5,396 nucleotides of DNA from JAYQPQ01 sp038145405 (GTDB taxonomy: Bacteria; Pseudomonadota; Gammaproteobacteria; Pseudomonadales; GM7GCV1), in NCBI GenBank assembly GCA_038145405.1, contig JAYQPQ010000084.1, forward strand, positions 1 to 5,396. The letters are read 5' to 3'. This document shows, in pieces, positions 1 to 5,396 of this stretch. Both the position numbers and the translations under genes were made by a program. How positions within the stretch are numbered: position 1 is the stretch's first letter; each line of letters begins with the position of its first letter. The notes under the pieces were generated by a model. The model had not been told where the DNA came from and ran no database searches. It was given only the letters and a program-made list of their open reading frames with translations.

Positions 1-178
1 ACTCATTACCCTGCGCCACGCGCGCTGCCTCGAACAGGCTGGGCGTTGTAGGAGCTTGTAGCGCGTATCCAGTGACCTGCGCACCGAGCTGTTGCAGCCA
101 CAGGCTCAGCCAGCCGCCCTTGAAGCCGGTGTGTCCGGTCAGGAAGACGCGCTTGCCTTGCCAGAAGACCGGATTCAC
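1..178 (-). CDS. rfbG: CDP-glucose 4,6-dehydratase, N-terminal fragment (runs off the left edge)
   Basis: RfbG converts CDP-glucose to CDP-4-keto-6-deoxyglucose using tightly bound NAD+, in the cytoplasm. It is the second step towards CDP-linked 3,6-dideoxyhexoses and related O-antigen sugars. Only about 59 N-terminal residues are visible. They begin VNPVFWQGKRVFLTGHTGFKG, and the TGHTGFKGGWL stretch (about residues 14-24) is the glycine-rich NAD-binding turn of extended short-chain dehydrogenases in the form typical of this enzyme. It is followed by the usual SLWLQQLGAQVTGYAL strand-helix-strand. I chose the GTG at 178-176 because it overlaps the rfbF stop as GTGA and has GGAAGG seven bases upstream. 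No ATG start is available in this frame at the N-terminus. Partnership with the adjacent rfbF supports the call. Catalytic residues (Tyr-x3-Lys) lie outside the window, so integrity cannot be judged. Confidence 0.93.
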   Translation of the reverse strand, partial: MNPVFWQGKRVFLTGHTGFKGGWLSLWLQQLGAQVTGYALQAPTTPSLFEAARVAQGNE

Positions 179-948
179 GGCCACACCTTCCAAGGCGCCT
201 GGTCGCTCTGCCACAGTTCTTCCAGGTGGGTCTTGTCGCGTAGGGTATCCATGGGTTGCCAGAAGCCATGGTGCTGATAGGCCGCCAGCTGGCCCTGCTC
301 GGCCAGCATTTCCAGCGGCGCGCGCTCCCAGATGCACTCGTCTCCGTCGATCAGGTCGATGACTGCGGGCGAGAGCACGAAGAAACCGCCGTTGATCGTG
401 CAGCCATCACCCTTGGGCTTTTCCTTGAAGCTCAATACTTTGGCGCCGGCCATATCCAGCGCGCCAAAACGGCCCGGGGGATAGGCTGCAGTGAGTGTTG
501 CCTGTACCTTCTGTTTCTTGTGAAAGGCCACCAGCGCGGTGATGTCCACGTCGCTCACGCCGTCACCGTAGGTGAAGCAGAAGGCCTCTTCACCCTGCAG
601 ATAGGGGGCCACACGCCTGAGCCGGCCGCCCGTCATGGTGGAGTCGCCGGTGTCGACCAAGGTCACGCGCCAGGGCTCGGCGCTTTGCTGGTGCACCTGC
701 ATGCTGTTGTTGCGCATGTCGAAAGTCACGTCCGACATGTGCAGGAAGTAGTTGGCGAAGTATTCCTTGATGAGGTAACCCTTGTAACCGCAGCAGATGA
801 TGAAGTCGTTGACGCCATGCTGGGCGTAGATCTTCATGATGTGCCAGAGGATGGGTTTGCCACCGATCTCGATCATCGGCTTGGGCTTGAGGTGGGTTTC
901 CTCGGAAATGCGGGTGCCAAGGCCTCCGGCAAGGATGACGGCTTTCAT
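175..948 (-). CDS. rfbF: Glucose-1-phosphate cytidylyltransferase
   Basis: RfbF joins CTP and alpha-D-glucose-1-phosphate to give CDP-glucose and pyrophosphate, the committed step of the CDP-sugar branch, in the cytoplasm. The 257-residue product has the usual length and is complete. Residues 1-13 (MKAVILAGGLGTR) are the nucleotidyltransferase signature, followed by KPKPMIEIGGKPILWH (21-36). YGDGVSD (127-133) holds the metal-binding Asp, EKPKGDG (176-182) precedes the INGGFFV strand (185-191), and GFWQPMDTLRDK (228-239) is the family's conserved C-terminal segment. The ATG at 948 is fixed by the MKAVILAGG motif, although no convincing Shine-Dalgarno sequence precedes it. The 69-base gap (949-1017) to the GT10 gene shows neither a clear terminator nor a clear promoter. 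The stop overlaps the rfbG start, so the two are likely translationally coupled. Identification is very secure from sequence motifs; pathway role is established knowledge of the family. Confidence 0.97.
   Translation of the reverse strand: MKAVILAGGLGTRISEETHLKPKPMIEIGGKPILWHIMKIYAQHGVNDFIICCGYKGYLIKEYFANYFLHMSDVTFDMRNNSMQVHQQSAEPWRVTLVDTGDSTMTGGRLRRVAPYLQGEEAFCFTYGDGVSDVDITALVAFHKKQKVQATLTAAYPPGRFGALDMAGAKVLSFKEKPKGDGCTINGGFFVLSPAVIDLIDGDECIWERAPLEMLAEQGQLAAYQHHGFWQPMDTLRDKTHLEELWQSDQAPWKVWP
186..191 (-). promoter_or_regulatory. Ribosome binding site for rfbG
   Basis: On the minus strand GGAAGG lies seven bases before the GTG at 178-176, inside the last codons of rfbF. It decides the non-ATG start of rfbG and fits a coupled rfbF-rfbG pair. 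Confidence 0.75.
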
Positions 949-1017
949 GAGTTGCGTGCTGAGTAGGTTGGGCGGGCGTGGCGCAAAGGTTGAATGATAC
1001 CTAGGGTAGTCAGGCTT

Positions 1018-2076
1018 CTACTGGCTGGCACCTGGTACGAGCAGACCGCGCTGCTGCAGGTCTTCACAGACGCGATCGACCACGGTCTGCATCACCTGTT
1101 CTGAGCTGAAGCGGCGGGCCGCCGGGCTGCACAGGAAATCGCGGATGGTCTGCTGGTAGCGCCGGTAACGCGCATCGTCGATGGTCAGCAGATGCCGGTG
1201 CACCTCGGCAGTGTCCCGGAAGCGGCGCCGGTCGACATAACAGTCCTGGGGGACGAGCTCGGCCACATTGTCGGCGCCCCAGTAGACGGGCACACAACCA
1301 TGCACCAGGCTGTCGAGCATCTTTTCCGTCACGTAGTTGGCGATGTCCCGGTTGTTTTCGTAGCACCAGGAGAAACGCGTCCGGCGCAGTGCGTCGCCCT
1401 TGTCGCTGAGCTGGCCACGGTAGCTCGGAAAGGGAGGGATGCCGAGCAGGCGGGTCTTGAGGCGCGAGCCCAGCCGTGCCAGCCGCCCGGCTGCGGTGAA
1501 GGCCGGTGTGGCCTTGTCCCAGCCCAGGCCGTAGAGCTCGAAACTCTGCGGTGCGTGTTTTTCGTACCAGCGGATGGTCTTGAGGCGCTCCACGTAGAGA
1601 TCGGTCGCCAGCACTTCCTTGAAGGCTTTGTTGGCGTTGATCAGGCAGCTGAAGACGGGGCGGTGTTGCGGCCCAGGAAAATCCTGCCAGACCATAGGGT
1701 GAGGGATGAGGATGGGCACCACGTTTGGCAGGTGCTGCAGGCGTACATCCCAGGCAAAGGTCAGGTCGAAGCGGACGCAATAGTCGCTGTTGGCGTTGAG
1801 CTTGTTGATGTTGGGGTTTTCCAGCGCCAGCAGGTAGCGTGGCACGCTGGGGGGGGAAAGCTCCCGCCCTTCGAGGTGCAGCTCAAAAGCGACAGGTCGG
1901 CCCTGGTTCAGGTCCGGCGTGTTGATCTCGATGCCGCGTTCCATGAACTTCTGCCGCAGCAGGCGGGGGGTATAGGTCGGGTTGTGGCGATGGACCAAGT
2001 CATCATCGGCGAACAGCGAGTTATTGACGCGCCCTTCGGCGTGGATATTGGCGTAGATCACTGTTTGGGCAACCAT
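1018..2076 (-). CDS. Family 10 (alpha-fucosyltransferase-type) glycosyltransferase
   Basis: Predicted GT10 enzyme of 352 residues. Known members transfer L-fucose from GDP-fucose, usually to GlcNAc, and act at the cytoplasmic face of the membrane in bacteria. The C-terminal donor-binding domain is clear: FSWCYENNRDIANYVTEK (235-252) and MLDSLVHGCVPVYWGADN (253-270), then VPQDCYVDRRRF (275-286), matching the family pattern with conserved Glu240, Asn241, Thr250, Glu251, Lys252 and Asp255. Earlier family marks are FDLTFAWD (103-110), CLINANK (144-150), and ERLKTIRWYEK followed by FELYGLGWDK (163-188). There is no signal peptide or membrane span. The ATG at 2076 overlaps the upstream GT2 gene by 19 bases; a GTG at 2061, overlapping that stop as GTGA, is an alternative start, and neither has a good ribosome binding site. 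An eight-C run sits at codons 74-76. The sugar donor is not proven: no GDP-fucose synthesis gene is in the window, while CDP-sugar genes follow directly. Confidence 0.9.
   Translation of the reverse strand: MVAQTVIYANIHAEGRVNNSLFADDDLVHRHNPTYTPRLLRQKFMERGIEINTPDLNQGRPVAFELHLEGRELSPPSVPRYLLALENPNINKLNANSDYCVRFDLTFAWDVRLQHLPNVVPILIPHPMVWQDFPGPQHRPVFSCLINANKAFKEVLATDLYVERLKTIRWYEKHAPQSFELYGLGWDKATPAFTAAGRLARLGSRLKTRLLGIPPFPSYRGQLSDKGDALRRTRFSWCYENNRDIANYVTEKMLDSLVHGCVPVYWGADNVAELVPQDCYVDRRRFRDTAEVHRHLLTIDDARYRRYQQTIRDFLCSPAARRFSSEQVMQTVVDRVCEDLQQRGLLVPGASQ
1849..1856 (-). repeat. Eight-base poly-C tract inside the GT10 gene
   Basis: The plus strand reads eight consecutive G, hence C8 in the coding strand, covering codons 74-76 (Ser-Pro-Pro) of the GT10 gene. 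The present length keeps the gene in frame. Losing one C would bring a TGA at about 1763-1761, some 28 codons on. Gaining one would switch to another frame that stays open to about 1064. A shorter C6 run lies at 1965-1970 in the same gene. Slippage is an inference, not seen. Confidence 0.6.
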
Positions 2077-2972
2077 TTCACGATGGCACGTCGCAGCAGC
2101 GACTGATACGTGTCTAGGCGCAGGTAGCGCGTGTAGCGGTACCGATCTAGGAAGGCACGGGCTAACTGGAGGCGGTCGGGTGTGGGTCTATCCTCGTCGC
2201 GCAACAGCGTCTTGTAGATGAAAGAGCAGCGGTAGTCCTCCAGAAGGCCCTTGCCCCATCGCGGTCGTTTGCGCTTCAGAAAGGCCAGCACGCCAAGGCG
2301 GTCGCGTCGCGACTCGGTCATGCCGTCATTGCCGCCATGGAGCCGGTATGTCATCAGGGGCTCGCGTATCCAGACGACCGGCCCTTTTTCAGCCAGTCGA
2401 AGCAGCCAGGTGGTATCCGAGTACTTGCCGCCGTCGGGGACGATTCGTGCATCGCCCACCAGCTCGCGCTTGTAGATATAGCTTGGGAAGGGGGCTACAC
2501 CCGATTGTCCGCGGGCGAAGTAGCGATAGGCCAGATCTCGCGCGCTGGCGATGGTTTCGTAGTCGCCTATCGACTGGAAGGAAGGTCTCGCTTGAAGGGT
2601 TCCCTTTACCTCCGTCCATGCGTTGCAGCCGATCGCGATGGCCTGTGGATAGGCGGTCGCCGCTTTCTTCATGCACATGACGAATTCTGATCCCATGATG
2701 TCATCGTCGTGGAAAAGACAGAAGTACTCGCTTTCGCGTGCTTCTTCTATGCATCGATTGAAATGATCGAGCGGCGGCAACATCGGAACGCGTCGTCGGT
2801 AGTCTGTTTGCGGGTAGCTCGCCTCGACCATGTGTTCGACGGCGTCCGTGCTGGAGTTATCCGAAATGATCAGGTGACACGCTTGGTCCGTCTGCGCCAG
2901 CACGGAGGCGATGGCCAGCCGGGCATCGTCCGGGCGGTTGTGACAGAGTACGAAGACGGTCAGAGTTGTCAT
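2058..2972 (-). CDS. Family 2 (GT-A fold) glycosyltransferase
   Basis: Predicted inverting, nucleotide-sugar-dependent glycosyltransferase of 304 residues, soluble or peripheral at the inner membrane, extending a lipid-linked glycan. The N-terminus TVFVLCHNRPDDARLAIASV (5-24) is the first strand and helix of the GT2 fold. SDNSSTD (37-43) is the nucleotide-binding turn. FHDDD (87-91) supplies the DXD metal site. KYSDTTWLLRLAEKG (183-197) fits the acceptor-side ED-type region, and YRLHGGN (209-215) is the short motif common near the end of these domains. The basic tail of roughly 80 residues is unassigned. I start at the ATG at 2972, two bases after the upstream TGA, with GGA a short way upstream. 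The frame is open for another 86 codons to 3230, but that part is Arg/Pro/Gly-rich, overlaps the DUF6492 gene and looks like a shadow. Sugar specificity cannot be read from sequence alone. The gene end overlaps the GT10 start, indicating one operon. Confidence 0.92.
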   Translation of the reverse strand: MTTLTVFVLCHNRPDDARLAIASVLAQTDQACHLIISDNSSTDAVEHMVEASYPQTDYRRRVPMLPPLDHFNRCIEEARESEYFCLFHDDDIMGSEFVMCMKKAATAYPQAIAIGCNAWTEVKGTLQARPSFQSIGDYETIASARDLAYRYFARGQSGVAPFPSYIYKRELVGDARIVPDGGKYSDTTWLLRLAEKGPVVWIREPLMTYRLHGGNDGMTESRRDRLGVLAFLKRKRPRWGKGLLEDYRCSFIYKTLLRDEDRPTPDRLQLARAFLDRYRYTRYLRLDTYQSLLRRAIVKWLPKQ

Positions 2973-2974
2973 GT

Positions 2975-3862
2975 TCAGATCCGGCCCAGGCGACGGCGCA
3001 GGCGCCGCCCCGTACGTGCCAGCCAATTGCCACCTTCGCGCGGCCAGTCCATGTCGCGCTCCCAAGCCGACTGGTAGATCACTCCACAGTACAGGCGGGC
3101 CAGATCCTGCTCGGTGACGCCGGCGCGGCGCTCCTTGTCGTACTGCCAGGCGTAGTGGTAGACCTTGAATAGCGCCTGGCACGGTCGCACGGGGACGGCC
3201 TGGTAGGCCAGCAAGGCTTCGCCATACCAACGCGATTCGATCGGAGCCTGGGTGATGGCGTCGGCCAGGTTCATGCTGCGCAGTTGCAGGAAACGCTCAT
3301 CCAGGCTTTCCCAGACCGCCCGGTGCCAGACCAACGGGAAGGGGCCAAAGCTGTATCGCCGGCCGGTTCGACCGAAAAGTTGCTGAATCAGGTCAGCTTC
3401 TCGGCTGAAGTCATCCAAGACCCGCCGTCGACCATGTCGCAGCGCATCCTCCAGCAGGTCGTGCGCCTCATCCAGCATGGTGTAAGGCGTGCCATCCGGC
3501 GTGATGAAGTCGGCCAGGCCGAAGGGCCGGATGAAGACCGCGTCGGAATCCAGGCAGAGGTAGGCAGTCCCGTGGCCCAGGCGCCAGAACTCCGACTTGA
3601 TGACCTGTTGGGCGAGGTAGCCGGGCATGGCGCGGACCTGCTCTAGGCCGATGCGCGGCGAGGCTTCGATGATGTCCTCGTCAGCTAGTAGATGCACCTC
3701 CAGGCCGGCGAGATGCTCGCGAAACAGGGGTAGGTCGCTTTTCGGAACGGACACGTAAAAAGGAATGTCGTCGTGGTTGAACTGCTGGACCGAACGCGCC
3801 AACCGAGTAACCCGCTTGAGGTCAATACTGTAGCTTTTGCAATAAAGAACCAAAGGTCTCAT
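2975..3862 (-). CDS. DUF6492 family protein, putative glycosyltransferase-like
   Basis: This 295-residue protein has no established reaction that I know of. I recognise it as DUF6492 from its start, RPLVLYCKSYSIDLKRVTRL (2-20), from GYLAQQVIKSEFW (81-93) and from YLCLDSDAVFIRPF (101-114). The DSD at 105-107, flanked by a hydrophobic strand and an F-x-R-P tail, resembles the DXD metal site of GT-A glycosyltransferases, and the later ESRWYGE (209-215) is a plausible acidic active-site region. The C-terminus is strongly basic (RTGRRLRRRLGRI), which could help membrane attachment. There is no signal peptide or membrane segment. It sits between the exporter and the GT2 gene, two bases before the latter, so a role in glycan assembly is a reasonable inference. 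The ATG at 3862 starts just before the conserved region but has no clear ribosome binding site; the frame is open further upstream, with composition unlike a known N-terminus. Confidence 0.82.
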   Translation of the reverse strand: MRPLVLYCKSYSIDLKRVTRLARSVQQFNHDDIPFYVSVPKSDLPLFREHLAGLEVHLLADEDIIEASPRIGLEQVRAMPGYLAQQVIKSEFWRLGHGTAYLCLDSDAVFIRPFGLADFITPDGTPYTMLDEAHDLLEDALRHGRRRVLDDFSREADLIQQLFGRTGRRYSFGPFPLVWHRAVWESLDERFLQLRSMNLADAITQAPIESRWYGEALLAYQAVPVRPCQALFKVYHYAWQYDKERRAGVTEQDLARLYCGVIYQSAWERDMDWPREGGNWLARTGRRLRRRLGRI

Positions 3863-4001
3863 CGGTCTAGATGTACAGATGGGTAAGGCCTCAGCATGCG
3901 CATCAGCACAAGCATTTAAAGCATTCGAAAACCTAAAAAACTCGTCTGCAGTCTTTCGTTTGACGCCAAAAAATTCGATCGAATATTGCCATTTTTTAGC
4001 C
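3863..4001 (-). other. AT-rich leader between the exporter gene and the DUF6492 gene
   Basis: These 139 bases are about 42% GC by hand count, well below the genes downstream. They hold a strong ribosome binding site, a 19-codon ORF, runs of six A or T, and a 12-base perfect palindrome (ATTCGATCGAAT, 3973-3984). I find no GC-rich hairpin followed by a T run, so no terminator, and no convincing minus-strand promoter. Confidence 0.6.
3933..3992 (-). CDS. 19-residue ORF after msbA; leader peptide or broken gene start
   Basis: The ORF reads MAIFDRIFWRQTKDCRRVF then TAG. Its ATG at 3992 follows GAGG (4003-4000) by seven bases, the best ribosome binding site on this strand to the right of rfbG, so translation is plausible. 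I do not recognise the peptide. It contains a six-T run (3973-3968). With five T the frame would pass MAIFDRIFGVKRKTADEFF and continue without stop into the DUF6492 gene at 3862. It may therefore be a short leader peptide, the stub of a replaced gene, or the true DUF6492 start split by an indel or sequencing error. Confidence 0.3.
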   Translation of the reverse strand: MAIFDRIFWRQTKDCRRVF

Positions 4002-4003
4002 TC
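4000..4003 (-). promoter_or_regulatory. Strong Shine-Dalgarno sequence overlapping the msbA stop
   Basis: GAGG begins within the TGA stop of the exporter gene and lies seven bases before the ATG at 3992. This placement is typical of a coupled downstream gene, yet only a 19-codon ORF follows. Confidence 0.55.
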
Positions 4004-5396
4004 ATGACTGCATGCGCGTGAGGTTGGCGTAGTACCCGCCAAGTTGCACCAATTCCATGTGGGTGCCGATTTCCACGATGCGGCCCTGGTCCAGAACAAG
4101 GATCTGGTCCGCACGCTCGATGGTGCTCAGCCGATGGGCAATGACGAGTGTGGTTCGGTTCTTCATCAGCGTGGCCAGAGCGGCCTGAACCTGTCGCTCG
4201 GATTCGGTATCCAGCGCCGAGGTGGCTTCGTCCAGAATCAGGATGGGCGCATTTTTCAGCAGCGCGCGTGCAATAGCGATGCGCTGGCGCTGTCCGCCAG
4301 ACAATTTGGCACCATCTTCGCCGATGGTCGTATCCAGCCCTTCAGGCAGTTGCTGAATGAAGTCCCAGGCGTGGGCAGCTTTGGCAGCTGCGACGATTTC
4401 GTCCCTTGTGCAGGTCTCCGGCGAGCCGAAAGCAATATTGGCTGCCAGGGTATCGTTGAACAGCACAATATCCTGGCTGACTAGCGCAATATTGTTTCGA
4501 AGGCTGGTTAATGTGACTTTTTGGATATCGATTTCATCAATCAGGATTCGACCAGAAGTGGGGTTGTAAAGTCGGGGAAGCAGCGCACTGATAGTAGTTT
4601 TACCCCCACCAGATGCCCCGACCAGCGCGAAGGTTGCACCAACCGGAATGATAAAGCTCACATCATCTAAGGCAGTTCGGTCCGAGTTTGGGTAGCGAAA
4701 CTGCACTTTATCGAACTGAATTTTTCCTCTCGCTTTTCCAAGCCCGATAGTGCCAATATCGCGTTCAATTTCACCATCCATCAACTCAAAGACGCTTTCG
4801 CAGGCCGCCAAGGAACGCTGCAAGTTGATGTTGACAGTACTGAGTTGCTTAATCGGCGCGATCAGCATAAGCATCGCAGTGATAAAAGAAATGAATCCAC
4901 CAGCGGTGGATGAGGCCGCCCCAGTCGTATGACCGAGCGCTATAAAAATGATTCCGGCCACAGCAACCGATGCCGCAAGATGGGTTATGGGCGTGATGGC
5001 CGAAGCCGGGACCGCCTCTCGCATCACTGCCCGGCGAATCGCGGCGAGATTGCGCTCGAAGCGTGTAGACATTTGCTTCTGCGCCCCAAAAATTTTGACG
5101 ACTTTTTGCCCGTTCACCGATTCCTCCACGGTATGGGCGAGCGTTCGGATGGCCTGAACTGTCATGCGGCTCGACTGGCGCATCCGGTGGCTGAAGCTCT
5201 TAATAATGATCGCCAAGACCGGTCCGACGGTAAGCGTAAGCAAAGTCAGCTTCCAGTCCAAATAAAATAGGTAAGTCAGCAAAGCAATCGAAGTGAACGA
5301 CTCGCGCACTATCGTGACGAGCACCGTTGTCGTCGCTTGGTTGGCTGTTCCGATGTCACCCAATATTCGGGTTATGAGCTTTGCGGAGGACTGCTC
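4002..5396 (-). CDS. msbA: MsbA-type lipid A/LPS ABC exporter, C-terminal 464 residues (5' end cut by window edge)
   Basis: This is a half-transporter with fused membrane and ATPase domains, acting as a homodimer in the inner membrane to flip lipid A-core or another lipid-linked glycan to the periplasmic face. Numbering from the window edge, TM3-TM4 lie at about 21-66, TM5 at about 130-155 and TM6 at about 162-185. The nucleotide-binding domain is complete: A-loop Tyr235, Walker A GASGGGKTT (260-268), Q-loop Gln308 in LVSQD, signature LSGGQ (365-369), Walker B ILILDEA (385-391), and H-loop His421 in IAHRLS. Roughly 120 N-terminal residues (TM1-TM2) are missing because the frame runs open through the right edge; the TTG at 5363 is not the start. 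The GC content of its middle part is near 48% in the lines I counted, lower than the downstream genes. MsbA is the best fit, but a related flippase for oligosaccharide-lipid (PglK-like) cannot be excluded without the N-terminus and a phylogeny. Confidence 0.9.
   Translation of the reverse strand, partial: EQSSAKLITRILGDIGTANQATTTVLVTIVRESFTSIALLTYLFYLDWKLTLLTLTVGPVLAIIIKSFSHRMRQSSRMTVQAIRTLAHTVEESVNGQKVVKIFGAQKQMSTRFERNLAAIRRAVMREAVPASAITPITHLAASVAVAGIIFIALGHTTGAASSTAGGFISFITAMLMLIAPIKQLSTVNINLQRSLAACESVFELMDGEIERDIGTIGLGKARGKIQFDKVQFRYPNSDRTALDDVSFIIPVGATFALVGASGGGKTTISALLPRLYNPTSGRILIDEIDIQKVTLTSLRNNIALVSQDIVLFNDTLAANIAFGSPETCTRDEIVAAAKAAHAWDFIQQLPEGLDTTIGEDGAKLSGGQRQRIAIARALLKNAPILILDEATSALDTESERQVQAALATLMKNRTTLVIAHRLSTIERADQILVLDQGRIVEIGTHMELVQLGGYYANLTRMQS

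Noticed and set aside
256..966. Long plus-strand open frame opposite rfbF
   Set aside because: It is the antisense shadow of a well-recognised rfbF; the His/Val/Asp-rich translation resembles no family.
1064..1780. Second open frame on the minus strand inside the GT10 gene
   Set aside because: It is a shifted frame of GT10 with Arg/Pro/Ala-rich sequence and a TTG start; it matters only as the product of a +1 slip at the C8 tract.
1192..2106. Long plus-strand open frame (304 codons) opposite the GT10 gene
   Set aside because: The minus strand carries clear GT10 motifs; the opposite frame is open because of high GC and third-position bias.
2973..3230. N-terminal extension of the GT2 frame by 86 codons
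   Set aside because: The extension is low-complexity Arg/Pro/Gly sequence inside the DUF6492 gene; the GT2 fold begins at the ATG at 2972.
3973..3984. 12-base perfect palindrome as terminator or operator
   Set aside because: The stem is short and AT-rich with almost no loop, no proper T tail follows, and there is no second copy or nearby regulator gene.
3960..3988. Plus-strand promoter-like TTGACG with a weak -10 about 17 bases on
   Set aside because: The -10 match is poor, the direction is antisense to every gene, and the leader is AT-rich enough to give such matches by chance.
3863..4114. N-terminal extension of the DUF6492 frame into the exporter gene up to 4114
   Set aside because: The part beyond 4001 lies in the wrong frame of the exporter's ATPase domain. 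Only the leader part could be coding, and that is treated as a finding.

Overview
The window is a stretch of a Gram-negative surface-polysaccharide (LPS, O-antigen or lipooligosaccharide) locus. All six recognisable genes lie on the minus strand, so transcription runs from the right edge to the left: MsbA-type ABC exporter (5' end cut off) -> DUF6492 protein -> family-2 glycosyltransferase -> family-10 (fucosyltransferase-type) glycosyltransferase -> glucose-1-phosphate cytidylyltransferase (rfbF) -> CDP-glucose 4,6-dehydratase (rfbG, only the N-terminus is inside the window). The host is probably a proteobacterium. MsbA-type lipid exporters and the CDP-glucose branch of dideoxysugar synthesis fit a Gram-negative, and the moderately high, uneven GC content fits a beta- or gammaproteobacterium, but no gene here fixes the genus.

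Layout from right to left: 5396-4002 encodes the last 464 residues of the exporter (TM3-TM6 and the whole nucleotide-binding domain). Positions 4001-3863 are a 139-base AT-rich leader (about 42% GC) that holds a strong Shine-Dalgarno sequence in front of a 19-codon ORF and no other clear gene. From 3862 to 1018 three sugar-transfer genes are packed tightly, with a 2-base gap and then a 19-base overlap. After a 69-base gap come rfbF and rfbG, which overlap by 4 bases (GTGA).

Functionally, RfbF makes CDP-glucose from CTP and glucose-1-phosphate, and RfbG dehydrates it to CDP-4-keto-6-deoxyglucose, the entry point to CDP-linked 3,6-dideoxyhexoses and related sugars. The GT2 and GT10 enzymes, and perhaps the DUF6492 protein, would assemble the glycan. 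The MsbA-type protein would flip the lipid-linked product or the lipid A-core acceptor across the inner membrane.

The two points most worth a second look are an eight-C homopolymer early in the GT10 gene, reminiscent of phase-variable fucosyltransferase genes, and the leader after msbA. In that leader a good ribosome binding site leads into a reading frame that breaks at a six-T run. One T fewer would join it in frame to the DUF6492 gene. Nothing here is clearly a new system; it is a compact and probably strain-variable glycan cassette.
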